Assembly (NCBI GenBank): GCA_022059125.1
Contig: JAEUWY010000005.1
Span: 5,394,001-5,458,000 of the forward strand
Length of the DNA: 64,000 nucleotides
Direction of reading: 5' to 3'
From: Corynespora cassiicola
Taxonomy: Eukaryota; Ascomycota; Dothideomycetes; Pleosporales; Corynesporascaceae
Shown here: in pieces, positions 30,720 to 40,652 of the stretch
Numbering within the stretch: the stretch's first letter is position 1
Layout of the letters: the number at the start of each line of letters is the position of its first letter
The notes under the pieces: generated by a model
What the model saw: only the letters and a program-made list of their open reading frames with translations
Database searches by the model: none
What the model was told of the DNA's origin: nothing
Translations under genes and position numbers: made by a program

Positions 30720-32052
30720 TTACCTCGGCCGCTGGCTGCGCGTAGACGGCGTGTTTTCGTATTTTACATTCACGGTTCTCTCGAACAGAATCGCTTCTTC
30801 ACTGTCACCATCTGCCTTCATACCACCGACTTCTACTCTGGTCTCGCGCTGGCCAAGCTTTTTTCCATCGCCCCGGAGTTCCAGAGGAATATCCGTCGCA
30901 TCGTCACCCTCATCGACCGTGTTCATCAAAGTATCAAACTGCCGCTTCGGCCTGCTGGTCATGCTCCCCCACGTACGAATCTTGCGGCCTTGGCTATCCT
31001 CGCGCGATGGATCGTCTGTGTATTCGCCAATGAGCCGAGGAGCGACGTGTCTGAAAAAGCGGCGAAGTGTTGGCAAGCAACAGCAAATAACAAGGAGGTT
31101 GGACTCGACAAAACTATCGTCTGTTAATAGGGAATTTTATGAGTCATGATAGACACTCACATCCACAGAGTCCCCTCGCCAATGACCCACGGCTGGTCCA
31201 TGGATGTCAGCGCGGGCAGCAAAACAACCAATCGGATAATTGATGTGACAATGGTTCTGTGGGTGTTAGCTAGGCAACGACCAAATCTCGAGCCAACTCA
31301 CATGGAACCAATGACAAACATGCCCGTCAAGCCAATCTTTTGCTTCAGCGGCATCTGCAGTCGCCAAATCAGGGGGATGGGTATTGCTAGAAGAATTACA
31401 TCCGTCACAATGCCAATCACAGCGGTGGTAATGTAGATTGCACCACGATTGACACACTTGGCAATGGGTGTAAGAGTAGGATCCCAACTCGCAGCAATAG
31501 GGCGACAGGCGAACAGGAGGCTGAAAAATATGCCGGTATAGGCTCCGACGATGAGGAATAAGGTGGCGTTGATGGCGATTCGAAAAGCAACGCTGGGGCT
31601 AAGGCGGCCATAGAAGAGACAAAGCGCAGATTTTGCGCAAGCTGTGCAAAGAGCGTATACGAGAGGAGCTGCGAGAATGAGTCGCGAATAGAGGCCGTAG
31701 TCCTCGAGGGATATTTCCCAAGCATGTACGCCCATAACTCCGCGGAGCCAACCGACCAGTAAAACAGCTTGCGTGCCAATGGAAGAAATCCACGCGCCGA
31801 CCACAGCGCCTTGCATTTGTTAGTAAAGTTCTATGAGCTGCAGGACTGAGTCTTACCATCTTCGAGTTGGAAAAGCTTCATGACATAGATTCTCGTATAC
31901 AGGAACTGCAGCAAGAAAGCAAGTGCAAAGAGGTTTTCGACCACAATGACCGTGTATACTTGCGTCTCGAATTGACGTTGCGGATTCTCAAAATCGACGA
32001 CATAACCAGGCGGAGGTGGCACTAGCGTCAGCGTTCCGTTGACATTGGCCAT
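30720..32052 (-). CDS. Rhodopsin-like / PTH11-type seven-helix integral membrane protein
   Basis: Exons 31857-32052, 31302-31809, 31161-31256 and 30720-31113 join in frame to 397 aa. Seven hydrophobic helices are visible: VYTVIVVENLFALAFLLQFL, AVVGAWISSIGTQAVLLVGW, RLILAAPLVYALCTACAKSA, INATLFLIVGAYTGIFFSLL, IYITTAVIGIVTDVILLAIP, a helix around GLTGMFVIGSITIVTSIIRL, and the last with FVESNLLVICCCLPTLRRFF. LCLFYGRLSP, ACRPIAASWDP and the VE-N-(x)-CCLPTLR end are hallmarks of the fungal 'rhodopsin domain' family, which relates to PTH11 receptors but not to opsins. There is no CFEM domain at the N-terminus. The C-terminal tail is cytoplasmic and charged. It is divergent from the flavin oxidase at 32747. 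The ligand is unknown. Confidence 0.88.
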
Positions 32053-32160
32053 GGTGGAGAGTGGATCGCAACTGGAGAGGGAGTGGAGCAACCGTAGAGG
32101 GAACTGGAGATCTTTTCGAGCAAAGGTACTTCCTGGGAGCTCTCAATGTCAAAAGGCCGC

Positions 32161-32189
32161 ACCTCGATCGAGGGACTGTCGATCGAGGT
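32161..32189. repeat. Perfect 10-bp inverted repeat in divergent promoter
   Basis: The arms acctcgatcg (32161-32170) and cgatcgaggt (32180-32189) are exact reverse complements separated by 9 nt. Each arm contains the self-complementary core CGATCG. It lies 109 bp upstream of the receptor start codon. Confidence 0.85.
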
Positions 32190-32565
32190 GGTTTTTCGGC
32201 CTCTGAGACTAGTTGAAACTCGGTCGGCCATACAAGGCAGGCAGTCCTTTCAAATGGCCCGATCACCCTGCGAACCCTTGTGGGGAACTCGAGGGTGGAA
32301 AATTCAGGCAACCAGAAACCCCATGTGCCCCCTTTCAAGCACGCCGATTGAGCGTGGGCAGTTATCTCGAAAGATGCTCCGCAGCGGCAGACGAGGCTTA
32401 CGGCTACAGGCACGTTTCCCGTTGGCCAAGCCACTGTACCTTATGCGCTAGATCCTTTGCGTGTGACATATTCGTGGGGGGCAAGTCCGCGGGAAAAAGC
32501 AGTATAGATCGGCTGCGGATCGGACCGAATTACAACGGCATGCTAGGAGAAGCGGGTCAATGCCG

Positions 32566-32594
32566 AGCCGACGACCAGTTGCTGGTCGTCGGCT
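32566..32594. repeat. Perfect 13-bp inverted repeat in divergent promoter
   Basis: The arms agccgacgaccag (32566-32578) and ctggtcgtcggct (32582-32594) are exact reverse complements separated by TTG. It lies 152 bp before the flavin oxidase ATG. The CCGAC/GTCGG content would suit a dimeric DNA-binding protein. Confidence 0.87.
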
Positions 32595-32746
32595 GTCAGT
32601 TTCCGCTCGGCGTCGAGCAAGCATCTTGACTCGGTGCACTGCCTGCACTACCGAGGACCGGGCAACTGCGACAATATTTCCTCTGCTCGGAACGAACCTG
32701 TCTCTTCAGCGTACAGACACAGTCGTGAGAATACGCAATCGCCATT

Positions 32747-34488
32747 ATGAGAACCTCTTCGTTGTCGTCGGCGCCGCTCCTGGGCTTGTATGCCGCCCTT
32801 GCCCAAGGGCTGGATGTCTCCATCGCGTTGAACGATACTTGCGTACGTTGGTCCGATCACACCGTTGCTCGTGAAACAACTGACAACTTGGCACCTAGTG
32901 CAAAACGCTCGAGACTGCGGGACTGACCCATGTTTTGTATCCAAGCGACGAGCAATATCAGAACCGTACCTCGTCGTATTGGTCCGTCAGCGCACAACTG
33001 ACGCCTAGCTGCATTGTGCAGCCGGTGTCTACCGAAGAGGTTGTCAAGACTGTGAAGGCTATTTCAGATGTAAGCTGCAAGCAGACGCAATTTGCGGTCC
33101 GCAGTGGCGGCCACACGACATGGGCCGGCTCGAACAACATCGATGGGGGAGTGACTATCGATCTTGGCCTCATGAATGCAACCACGTATGACGCTCAAGC
33201 CAAGATTGCGTCGATCCAGCCAGGTACTCGATGGAATCAGGTGTACTCGACACTTGATCCAGAAGGTGTGACGGTGGCCGGAGGCCGAGCTGGTACCGTC
33301 GGCGTGGCCGGATTCTTGACGGGAGGTGGCAACTCGTTTTACACTGCCCAGCAAGGGTTCGCGTGCGACAATGTCAAGAACTTTGAGATTGTCCTTGCCT
33401 CAGGGTTAGTCTGACTCATTTGCTTATTGAACTTGGAGCTGATGTAATGGCAGAGAAGTCATTAACGCGAATGCCGATGAGAACAGCGACCTGTTCCAGG
33501 TTCTCAAAGGTGGTTCGGGATCCAACTTCGGTATCATCACGAAGTTTGACGTGCAGGCTTTTGAAGCCGGCAACTTGTGGGGCGGTACGCTGGTCTACCC
33601 CAAGACTGTGGGAGAGCAACACATTGAGGCCTACCATGCCTGGACTGACAACGTTAACAACTACCCCGAGGGATCCTCAATCATCTTTTGGAGCTACCTT
33701 CCAGCCATGGGGGATATTGTAATTCTCGCTGCGTACGAGGATACTACCGGCAACGAGGCACCCGCCGGGTTTGACAAGTTTATGGCGATTCCAGACGTCA
33801 TGTCCTCGACCATGAGGATTGCAAGCCACAAGGAGCTGACAGACGAACTTGAACAGCCCGCGGGATACCGGTGAGTCTTCTTTTCATCATTTCATGTTCA
33901 ACTATTGACAATATCAGCGATGTTTGGTACACTTTGACGTTCAAGAACGATGTCCGCATCTACCAGAAGATTGTCGAACTCCACGAGAAGTTTGTCAATG
34001 AGTGGAAGGCTGAGAGTTCTGACCCGGATTTCATCACCCAGTGCATGTTCCAGTCTATCGCTACAAGCTTTTCCGAGCACAGCGTTGCCAAGGGAGGCAA
34101 TGTTCTTGGTTTGGACAAGGAGACTGATAATGTTGTCATGCTCTTGTATGACATTGCTGTCAAGACGCCCGAGCAGGAGGTTTTGGCACGCGAGAAGCTT
34201 CGTGCGTCTGGAGAGGCGATGAAGGAGTACGCCGCTAGCTTGGATGGGCTCGTCGATTGGACGTATCTCAACTATGCCGACGGCTCGCAGGTATGGAAAG
34301 CCAATATCACCATGATTACTAGTCTAACAACTCTACAGGATCCTTTGTCAAGCTATGGTGCGGAAAATGTGGCAAAGATTCGTGCCGCTGCCGCCAAGTA
34401 TGACCCTGAACAGGTGTTCCAGACCCGTGTCCCTGGTGGCTTCAAGATCTCCAAGGCCGGAGGAGTGGCGCCCAAGACGGAGCTTTGA
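32747..34488 (+). CDS. Secreted FAD-linked oxidoreductase (PCMH/VAO-type flavin oxidase)
   Basis: Exons 32747-32842, 32899-33404, 33454-33870, 33918-34290 and 34339-34488 join in frame to 513 aa. The signal peptide (SSAPLLGLYAALAQG) predicts secretion or entry to the secretory route. The FAD-binding PCMH domain shows FAVRSGGHTTWAGSNN, in which the His of RSGGH is the usual covalent flavin attachment residue. IQPGTRWNQVYSTLDPEG, GVAGFLTGGGNSFYTAQQG and GGSGSNFGIIT follow in standard order. The C-terminal YLNYADGSQDPLSSYG and YDPEQVFQTRVPGGFKI match the family end. Several relatives act in secondary metabolism or oxidise sugars and alkaloid intermediates; the substrate is unknown here. AATAAA-like signal at about 34523. 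Confidence 0.9.
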
Positions 34489-35079
34489 ATACCATAATCA
34501 CACATGGATTTAGTAAGATTGTAATAAAAATCACACACTCAGGAGATGTCATGAAACGTCCCTTGTGATGATCATACTACGGAATACACGTAAATTGGCA
34601 CAAGAAGTCTTTACTATAAGGATGCCATTCATAGAAATCACTACCTTAATGTCAGGGTACACCGCGCCTCGTAACTGCTTGCGGGTAGCATTGGACGTAT
34701 TCCAAATTGCGTTACAAGCTGTCTATTAATGTTTCTATGCGGCCAAAATTGTAAAACCAAAATTAAACATTGTTATTCACTTCGTACAAGTGATTACTTT
34801 GGAAATGTTGCTTTTTGCCACACAAATTGAATCTTGGCAGTTATGAGATCGGCACATGGTCGGCACGTGGTGCCATGCTTTCCCCACGTGGCACCAACCT
34901 CACCTCTTCTCAGTACTATGTTTTTCATTCGTTCTCAAGCAACCCTTAGGGTCCGGTAGTGGCGCAAATCTCTTCTCTATCACTTGATATCAATAATTAT
35001 TTGCCCGCTCATATAAGATAGCCGCACAAACATTCATTTGTCAATATTCTATTCAGCAACTAGATCTGAACAGATACCA
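34489..35079. other. Intergenic, convergent gene ends, two CACGTG sites
   Basis: 591 bp between the 3' ends of the flavin oxidase and the NmrA-like gene. Two CACGTG hexamers occur at 34864-34869 and 34885-34890 in a partly palindromic stretch (ggtgcc ... ggcacc). Since both neighbours end here, these are unlikely to be their promoters. No exon was recognised. Confidence 0.45.
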
Positions 35080-36177
35080 CTAAAGCTTACCAACCCTGCC
35101 GTCCTCTGCCAACTTTAAGGCGGGACGCAAATTTTCAGGTTGTACACGATCCCATAATCCATTCAGACCCAGCCTTTTGCCCTTTTCTTCTTCCCTGCGA
35201 AACCACTCCTCCGCACTCTTGATCCTATTTGGTAAAATTTCATCCAATAGTTTGTAGTCGCGGCGAATCACGCCATTGTTCCCTCCAGAGTACTTCCACA
35301 TGTTCCAAAAGCCGGTAAAGTTTTTCTCGATAGTCATAGACGCCTTGTCCTCAAGGCTCGCATTGTAACCTGACGAAGTCCGCTTGGCCGGGGACAGTGA
35401 TCCCGACTCCCAGTACTCCTCAAGCGTCGTGTCAATGTAGCGGGCAGGATGTCCCGTGACCTTTTCAAACGCTGCAGCGAGCTCCTTGTATCCGATGTGG
35501 TCGATGGCAACCTCCAAATCCATGCCGTTGGCGCGACCAGGATTGTCAAACAACCAGCGCACATAGCCTTCGCAGTCATCCAGAGCGACATGCACGACAG
35601 CCCCGTCTCCGAGCGGCACCCGCCAAGTCACGATTCCGTCCTCGATGGTCGGTGACATGGGAGTGCGGGAGGATATGGACATTTCAATGTAGGGGCCCGT
35701 AGTGAACAAAGCCGCGCTCATCTTATGCCCATTGTCGCGCGTCTGCTGCAGGATCCACTCGCCGATGCGCCCTTTTCCGTCGTAATGAGCGGTGCGGAAC
35801 TTGGGATCATATCCAGACTTCTTCAGGACAAAGTCGAGGTTCCCGTAGACGAAGAACTTGATGCCGAGCTCTAGGGCGATCTCGTAGGAGCGCATGGCCC
35901 AGTACATTTCTGTCTTTTCGCCGCAATTGAATCCATCAATGTTGATGAATGCGCCGTCGCAGCCGGCGAAGCCAGAGCGCAAGGCTTGTTCGTCTGCAAA
36001 TGTTCCCTCGACGAGGGAGACGTTGGGTAGGGCTGCGAGTTCCTTGGCTCTGGCTGAGTTGAGGTCCCGGGTGAGGATCTTGCAGTGGTATTTGGGGACG
36101 AGGCCGCGCACAACCGGCCTGCCCTGGGCGCCGGTGCCGCCAACAATGAAAATTGTAGAAACTTTGTAGTTAGACAT
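35080..36177 (-). CDS. NmrA-like / isoflavone-reductase-type NAD(P)-binding protein
   Basis: 365 aa, no introns. The Rossmann motif is intact: TIFIVGGTGAQGRPVVRGL (GGTGxQG). Then come CKILTRDLNSARAKELAAL (Arg for NADP phosphate), VEGTFADEQALRSGFAGCDG, KFFVYGNLDFVLKKSGY, ALFTTGPYIEMSI and VHVALDDCEGYVRWLFDNP. The catalytic Tyr-x3-Lys of classical SDRs is absent, as in NmrA proteins. The chain is longer than the NmrA-like protein at 12249, and the two are only distantly related. A TATAAA element lies on the minus strand near 36222, about 45 bp upstream. It may belong with the flavin oxidase and hydrolase in a small accessory cluster, but that is inference. Confidence 0.87.
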   Translation of the reverse strand: MSNYKVSTIFIVGGTGAQGRPVVRGLVPKYHCKILTRDLNSARAKELAALPNVSLVEGTFADEQALRSGFAGCDGAFINIDGFNCGEKTEMYWAMRSYEIALELGIKFFVYGNLDFVLKKSGYDPKFRTAHYDGKGRIGEWILQQTRDNGHKMSAALFTTGPYIEMSISSRTPMSPTIEDGIVTWRVPLGDGAVVHVALDDCEGYVRWLFDNPGRANGMDLEVAIDHIGYKELAAAFEKVTGHPARYIDTTLEEYWESGSLSPAKRTSSGYNASLEDKASMTIEKNFTGFWNMWKYSGGNNGVIRRDYKLLDEILPNRIKSAEEWFRREEEKGKRLGLNGLWDRVQPENLRPALKLAEDGRVGKL

Positions 36178-37329
36178 GTTGATATGCTGTGGTTCTCAAA
36201 AGTTCGGATTTGGAAAGTGTTTATACGGATGTGGTTGTGTGATTAGTCGTCTTGGCGCATTTAGTAATCGAGTCAACAATACTAATCTGGCACATTTTTG
36301 TATCCTGGATGGAACGATCATTATTCCAGTCCATTTGAAAGATTAGTGAAACTGATACGCTGTTGCTTAGGCCCGGCCCAGCCACCCCCTCGGGCCTCGG
36401 GTGTCAATGCCTACCTGTGGAGTGTGTTTTGGGACGACCCGTGGTTCACCCACTGGCTCACCCTACAGCATATTATTTTATATATTGGATGAGCTATGCG
36501 TAATATGTTCCTTCAGATCCTTTTCTAGGTGCTTTTAGACTCTACTAGTTTCCGTGGTCATGAAAGACTTGAACGCATTAGACCGACAAAGTGGCCATGA
36601 TTGATCGCGGCAGCAAGGATGCTATCAAGTCAGAACTGGCATTTTTGGAAGCCTTGAATGGTTTGGGTTTTTTCGTTGAGACTTACAAAATAGATGTAGC
36701 TCAATATAGGCTTAAAGGGTCTTTTACTCAGGCTATTGCTTGTAGGTGCAGAACAGCACATGTACATTTTTGAGCATTGCGATAGATTTTATGTAGTTTT
36801 AAGGTGCAAGGTAAAAGCCATGACGATGATTGTTAAGTGAGGCGAAACAGAAAAGTACTTCTGCACGTGTAACTGTTTTGGTCATGTTTGTTAGGGTCAA
36901 CGCAAAGCCTAACAATATAGTACATCATCTTGTGCCACTTCAAATGCAGCTTGAAGTCATTTTAGGACTACAAAGAAGTCCCAGAGTCTTAAAATACCAA
37001 CTTGCATTCTCATGTCAAATATCCTGTAATGATTTTGAGCGCCTCTTATGTCACTGAAACGTTGGGGGCCAAAACTTTAAGCTGCGCCTCACCCGTCAGC
37101 ACAAAAAGAAGCACCGCAGCTAGCCTGCGCCTATTTTTTTCGCTAGACCTTTTAAGGAAGTATTCTTTCAGGAATTCAGCTGAAGACGAAGATGAGGCTG
37201 ACGACAAGCCGGCCAAGTCGGATAACAAGACTTGGGACGGACCACAGACTACTTTCGAAGCATGACAACGAAAAGATGGAATTATAGACATGTTATAACG
37301 TCAAAAACTACTGTTACAGAATAAAAAGG
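36178..37329. other. Intergenic, AT-rich, no gene recognised
   Basis: 1.15 kb between the NmrA-like start and the end of the hydrolase gene. Short frames (36591-36773 plus, 37046-37291 minus) have no motif. An acidic-coding stretch near 37180-37260 plus (EDEDEADDKPAKSDNK) stands out in composition but has no flanking exon. Confidence 0.4.
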
Positions 37330-39159
37330 CTATTCCTTCCTATCATAAGTGGCCTGAAGCCAGGTTGGCGAAACCCAAGTCGCCTTTCCCTTGTCATCCA
37401 CCTGGAATACCCAATGGCTGAGCGATGAACCACCATAACTGGCAGCATCGCTGACCAGAAAGTTTGCTGACCCAGCACCCGTGAACAGCGCTTTTCTCTT
37501 ATCGATTGAAGGAGCATCGTCTGCAAGGGCTACTCTGAATGCCAGCTTTCCCGACTTGTCCGTCAAGATTGACGGCGTAAGACGCGAGCCAGGCTTGTAG
37601 TAAAGAGGAAAAGTGGACGAAAAGTCGGTCCCGTTGCTGATAAACGACTCAATCAGGAGACCTGGAGCGGCGCCCTCAGTCTCGTTGACCGACAAGATGA
37701 CTGATGAGTTGAGCCCCTCAATGGATGAAGCATAGGTACCCGCAAAATTGTGCTTTGTCTCGGCGGCAGCTTGCTCCTCCAATGCCGGCAAGATGGTGTT
37801 GGCAAGTACGTCTCCAATCGCTGCAATCACGTCAACTCTGGTAGGAGTCACAGCGACCGAAGCGGCGCCCAAGACGGTGAAGCCAGCGTTGTAGTCTGGT
37901 ATGATGACGAGATAGCTGCCGTAGCTTCCTGAGTCGCCGGCTTTGGTGTAGAGATCAGTCACGGCCCCAGACGCGTGGGTATAGCGCAATATCTCCCAGG
38001 GACGGCCCATTGCATACTCAAACCGGCCTGTGTGTGAGACGGGCTTAAGCCATCTTCGAGTCTCAGCTTCTGGGAGAAGAGTCGAGTTGAGAACCGCAAC
38101 CCCAAACTTGGCCAGGTCGTTGGTAGTAGAAGCAAGGCCACCAGATCCTTCAGCAATGCCGGCCGGGTATTTCCACTCGTAATCATTGGTGATTACGCTG
38201 CGCTCGGATAAAGATGCGGGGACGACGTTATAGAAAGAAGAAGTCAATCCGAGAGGGTCCAAGATAGTTTTCTGGCTCAGCGAGGACAGACTCTGGCCAG
38301 TGATACTTCCAATTGCGGCCGTGAGGAGAATAAAGCCATTGTTAGAGTATAATGGCTGTGTCCACGGCGCGAAGTTGGGCAGTGCCGCCTTTACCATGGG
38401 AATAAAGTTGTCCGTGGTGTAAGTGGATGTACCGGCGAGAAAACCGGGAAGAACAGGAATAGCGTCGGCAATTCGCGGGCTACTGATGTTGACCATGGGG
38501 TAACCATCATGTTCAGGGCCCCTTCCTTGAAGCAAGTAAGAGATAGCAGTGTCTCCTACTAATGGGTTGGTTGGAAGGCCTGCAATTTGAGCAGCCAGGT
38601 TGCTAAGGGTGACTTGCTCCCATTGGATGGTGTATGCGGGGTCGTCCTGTCCAGGATATGTTTTGGCAAATTCGGCTAAAGCAGGAAAGATTTCTGTCAC
38701 GGGACGCTCCCAGTCGGTCGTGTTGAGGTTGAGCAGTCCTGCGAGAACGGTAAAGACTTTGGCTTTGGGGGGTCAGTATTCGTCTGCGAGGCTATTGAAG
38801 CACATACTGATGCTGGCAACCTTGTAGATGCTGTCCCCATCTACTTTGTGAGTGCCATTGGACGCGATGATCTCTGGTGAAGTGTAATGAAACTGCAGCT
38901 TGCTCGCGGATGGATCATGAAGTGAAAACATGCCCAGGGAAAAGGTGACATTCTTTAGTCCTACTACGTCGGCAAGTGTAGAGTTCTCATCGCCATTGAG
39001 CGCGCTCTGGATATCTGATGTTGCTTTTTTCCACGCCGCTGGAATTGTGCTCTTGTCGCTACTCAAGTCCACTGGCGGGACATACCTGGGACCGAGGAAA
39101 TCGGCAACGACTGGCGAGGCCGCGCATAATGAGACGGCAAGGCGGAAGGAATGCCGCAT
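37330..39159 (-). CDS. Secreted beta-lactamase-related serine hydrolase (class C fold)
   Basis: Exons 38808-39159 and 37330-38762 join in frame to 594 aa. The signal peptide is MRHSFRLAVSLCAASPVVA. The PF00144 active site SxxK is S116-I-T-K119, formed across the splice (ASIT then KVFTVLAGLLN). The second motif YxN is YSNNGFIL at about residue 255, and TKAGDSGSYGSYLVI supplies the third region. The C-terminal 160 residues form an extra beta-rich domain typical of fungal members. Such proteins are esterases, transferases or peptidases and not necessarily beta-lactamases; several sit in secondary-metabolite clusters. It is the last intact gene before the AT-rich stretch. Confidence 0.88.
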
Positions 39160-39911
39160 GGTGACAGGTTGCTTAAAGAGAAGAGGTGTTGGATGCGTGT
39201 ATGGAATTCTGTTGTAGAGTGCTACAAGCCTATTTATGTGGCTTGCAAGGTGCGTATGACGATTAGGCCCCCATCCTTTTCCCAAAACGGAGAATTCTGT
39301 GCAGGAAAACTACGCTATGCTAGTCTCGGCTGCATGCGCCGATCGTGATGCTTTTTCTGGGCGATGCCTCGGCGCTGAACACGGCCCCATTTCGTCCGCC
39401 CATTCCTTCTCTTTTGCAGCCCGAATAATTCGTGTCAGCCCGGTCATTTCAGCTCGACAGACGCCCGATTTCCCGGATCGAGGACGGTGAGTATCCACAA
39501 AAAGTAGTGGGAATGCTGAAGCGATCAGAACAAGGCTGCACACTATGCGCAAGGCTGAGCCATTAGCTGGCCAACGTGGCTGACGCATGCAGCGCTATCA
39601 TATTCTGGGAAGAATGCGGAGGTGCTGCGCATTTTTGACCGCTCCGTGTGTAGTCATTTGTTCCTGCGGAGATTTGATTCTGACCGCGGTTTTCCAATCT
39701 TGCTATAAATTCTCTAAAACAGGATGTAAGATGGGAGGTGCAACTAAAGCATAGACTGCGGTAGTTCGGTGGCTTTGCAAAGCGGTACTTTCCGTGCGTC
39801 AGGTCGGGTTCTGTCGAACGGGAGCAGATGCATCTTAGCGCCCCGAGGCGGAAAAGGAACAAAGTCGTGCCGACATTCATGAATACTCTCCCAAAAAACT
39901 GCTTACTCATT
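39160..39911. other. Hydrolase promoter grading into AT-rich relic region
   Basis: 750 bp holding the promoter of the secreted hydrolase and then the 3' flank of the decayed ubiquitin hydrolase. Frames at 39310-39588 and 39563-39910 (minus) have no motif. Confidence 0.4.
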
Positions 39912-40652
39912 TCAAACCGTCAGTGCTAGCAAACTAAAGCCGATGCTCTCCCCATTCTCTCTACCTATAGCTTCTTTGATGATGTCAAGACCCGTGCTCA
40001 TCAATACATCGTCATCGGAGGAATGCGGTATGCCTCTGTCCACTGGCCCTTTCCTGTCGCCATCTAGTTCGTATATGGGCGAGGTCTGGCTTGTCTTGCC
40101 AAAACAAATTTAATGGAAATCGATTTCATCCTCTGCATTTGGTGATGTTGTGGCGCCCTTGTTCGCAGCCTCTGCATATACAGTCTTGAGTTGTTCAGAG
40201 TCTTCCAACATGCGTGTACGACTTTGGGGTGCTTCATCAAGGAGTTTGGCGAAAAAGGATCCAGGTTCTGCTAGAAATTAGCCAAGGCTATTTGTACAGA
40301 CTCAAACTTGCTGATAAAGCTTTTGCCGTCGCCGTTACAAGCAGCATGGAGTATAGCATAAAGCCCGCATGTATTGTTGATGGTCTGTTTGAACCATACA
40401 ACATTGCGTAGATGCTCTGTAGTAGACGCCTCCTCTAGCATCTTTCGGCTTTCGTATGCATTAGATGTCGGGAAAATGAGAATGAGGGCTAGAGCCTATA
40501 CCAGGCTCGTCGAGGATGTAAACCTCTTCGAAGATGAGTTTCGCGTTGGCTCCCAAGGAGTGTAGGAGAAAGTTAAAAATATCTGGGTCTGATTCAAGAG
40601 GAACAAAGTGCGTTTGATATTGGCCGCCCATCGTTTGGAATGGTGATAACAT
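39912..40652 (-). pseudogene. Decayed ubiquitin C-terminal hydrolase (UCH / peptidase C12)
   Basis: Minus-strand segments read as a UCH in order but in shifted frames. HFVPLESDPDIFNFLLHSLG and VYILDEPG (40650-40505) come first. After a frameshift near 40500, ALILIFPTSNAYESRKM and VVWFKQTINN TCGLYAILHAACNGD follow, with the catalytic Cys kept. After a TAG (40271-40273) and another frame change come EPGSFFAKLLDE, EDSEQLKTVYAEAANKG and AEDEIDFH, then TAA at 40110-40112 where the family has Tyr. ICFGKTSQTSP and YELDGDRKGPVDRG follow to a TGA at 39912. Family order is unmistakable and cannot be joined as a working gene. One break could hide an original intron. The intact counterpart is probably elsewhere in the genome. 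Confidence 0.85.

Larger units (their letters stand above)
32053..32746. promoter_or_regulatory. Divergent promoter with two perfect inverted repeats
   Basis: 694 bp between the receptor and flavin oxidase starts. It contains a 10-bp inverted repeat (acctcgatcg, 9-nt spacer, cgatcgaggt; 32161-32189) and a 13-bp inverted repeat (agccgacgaccag, 3-nt spacer, ctggtcgtcggct; 32566-32594). No exon was recognised. The second repeat could be a dimeric regulator site or a hairpin in the leader of the oxidase transcript. Confidence 0.6.
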
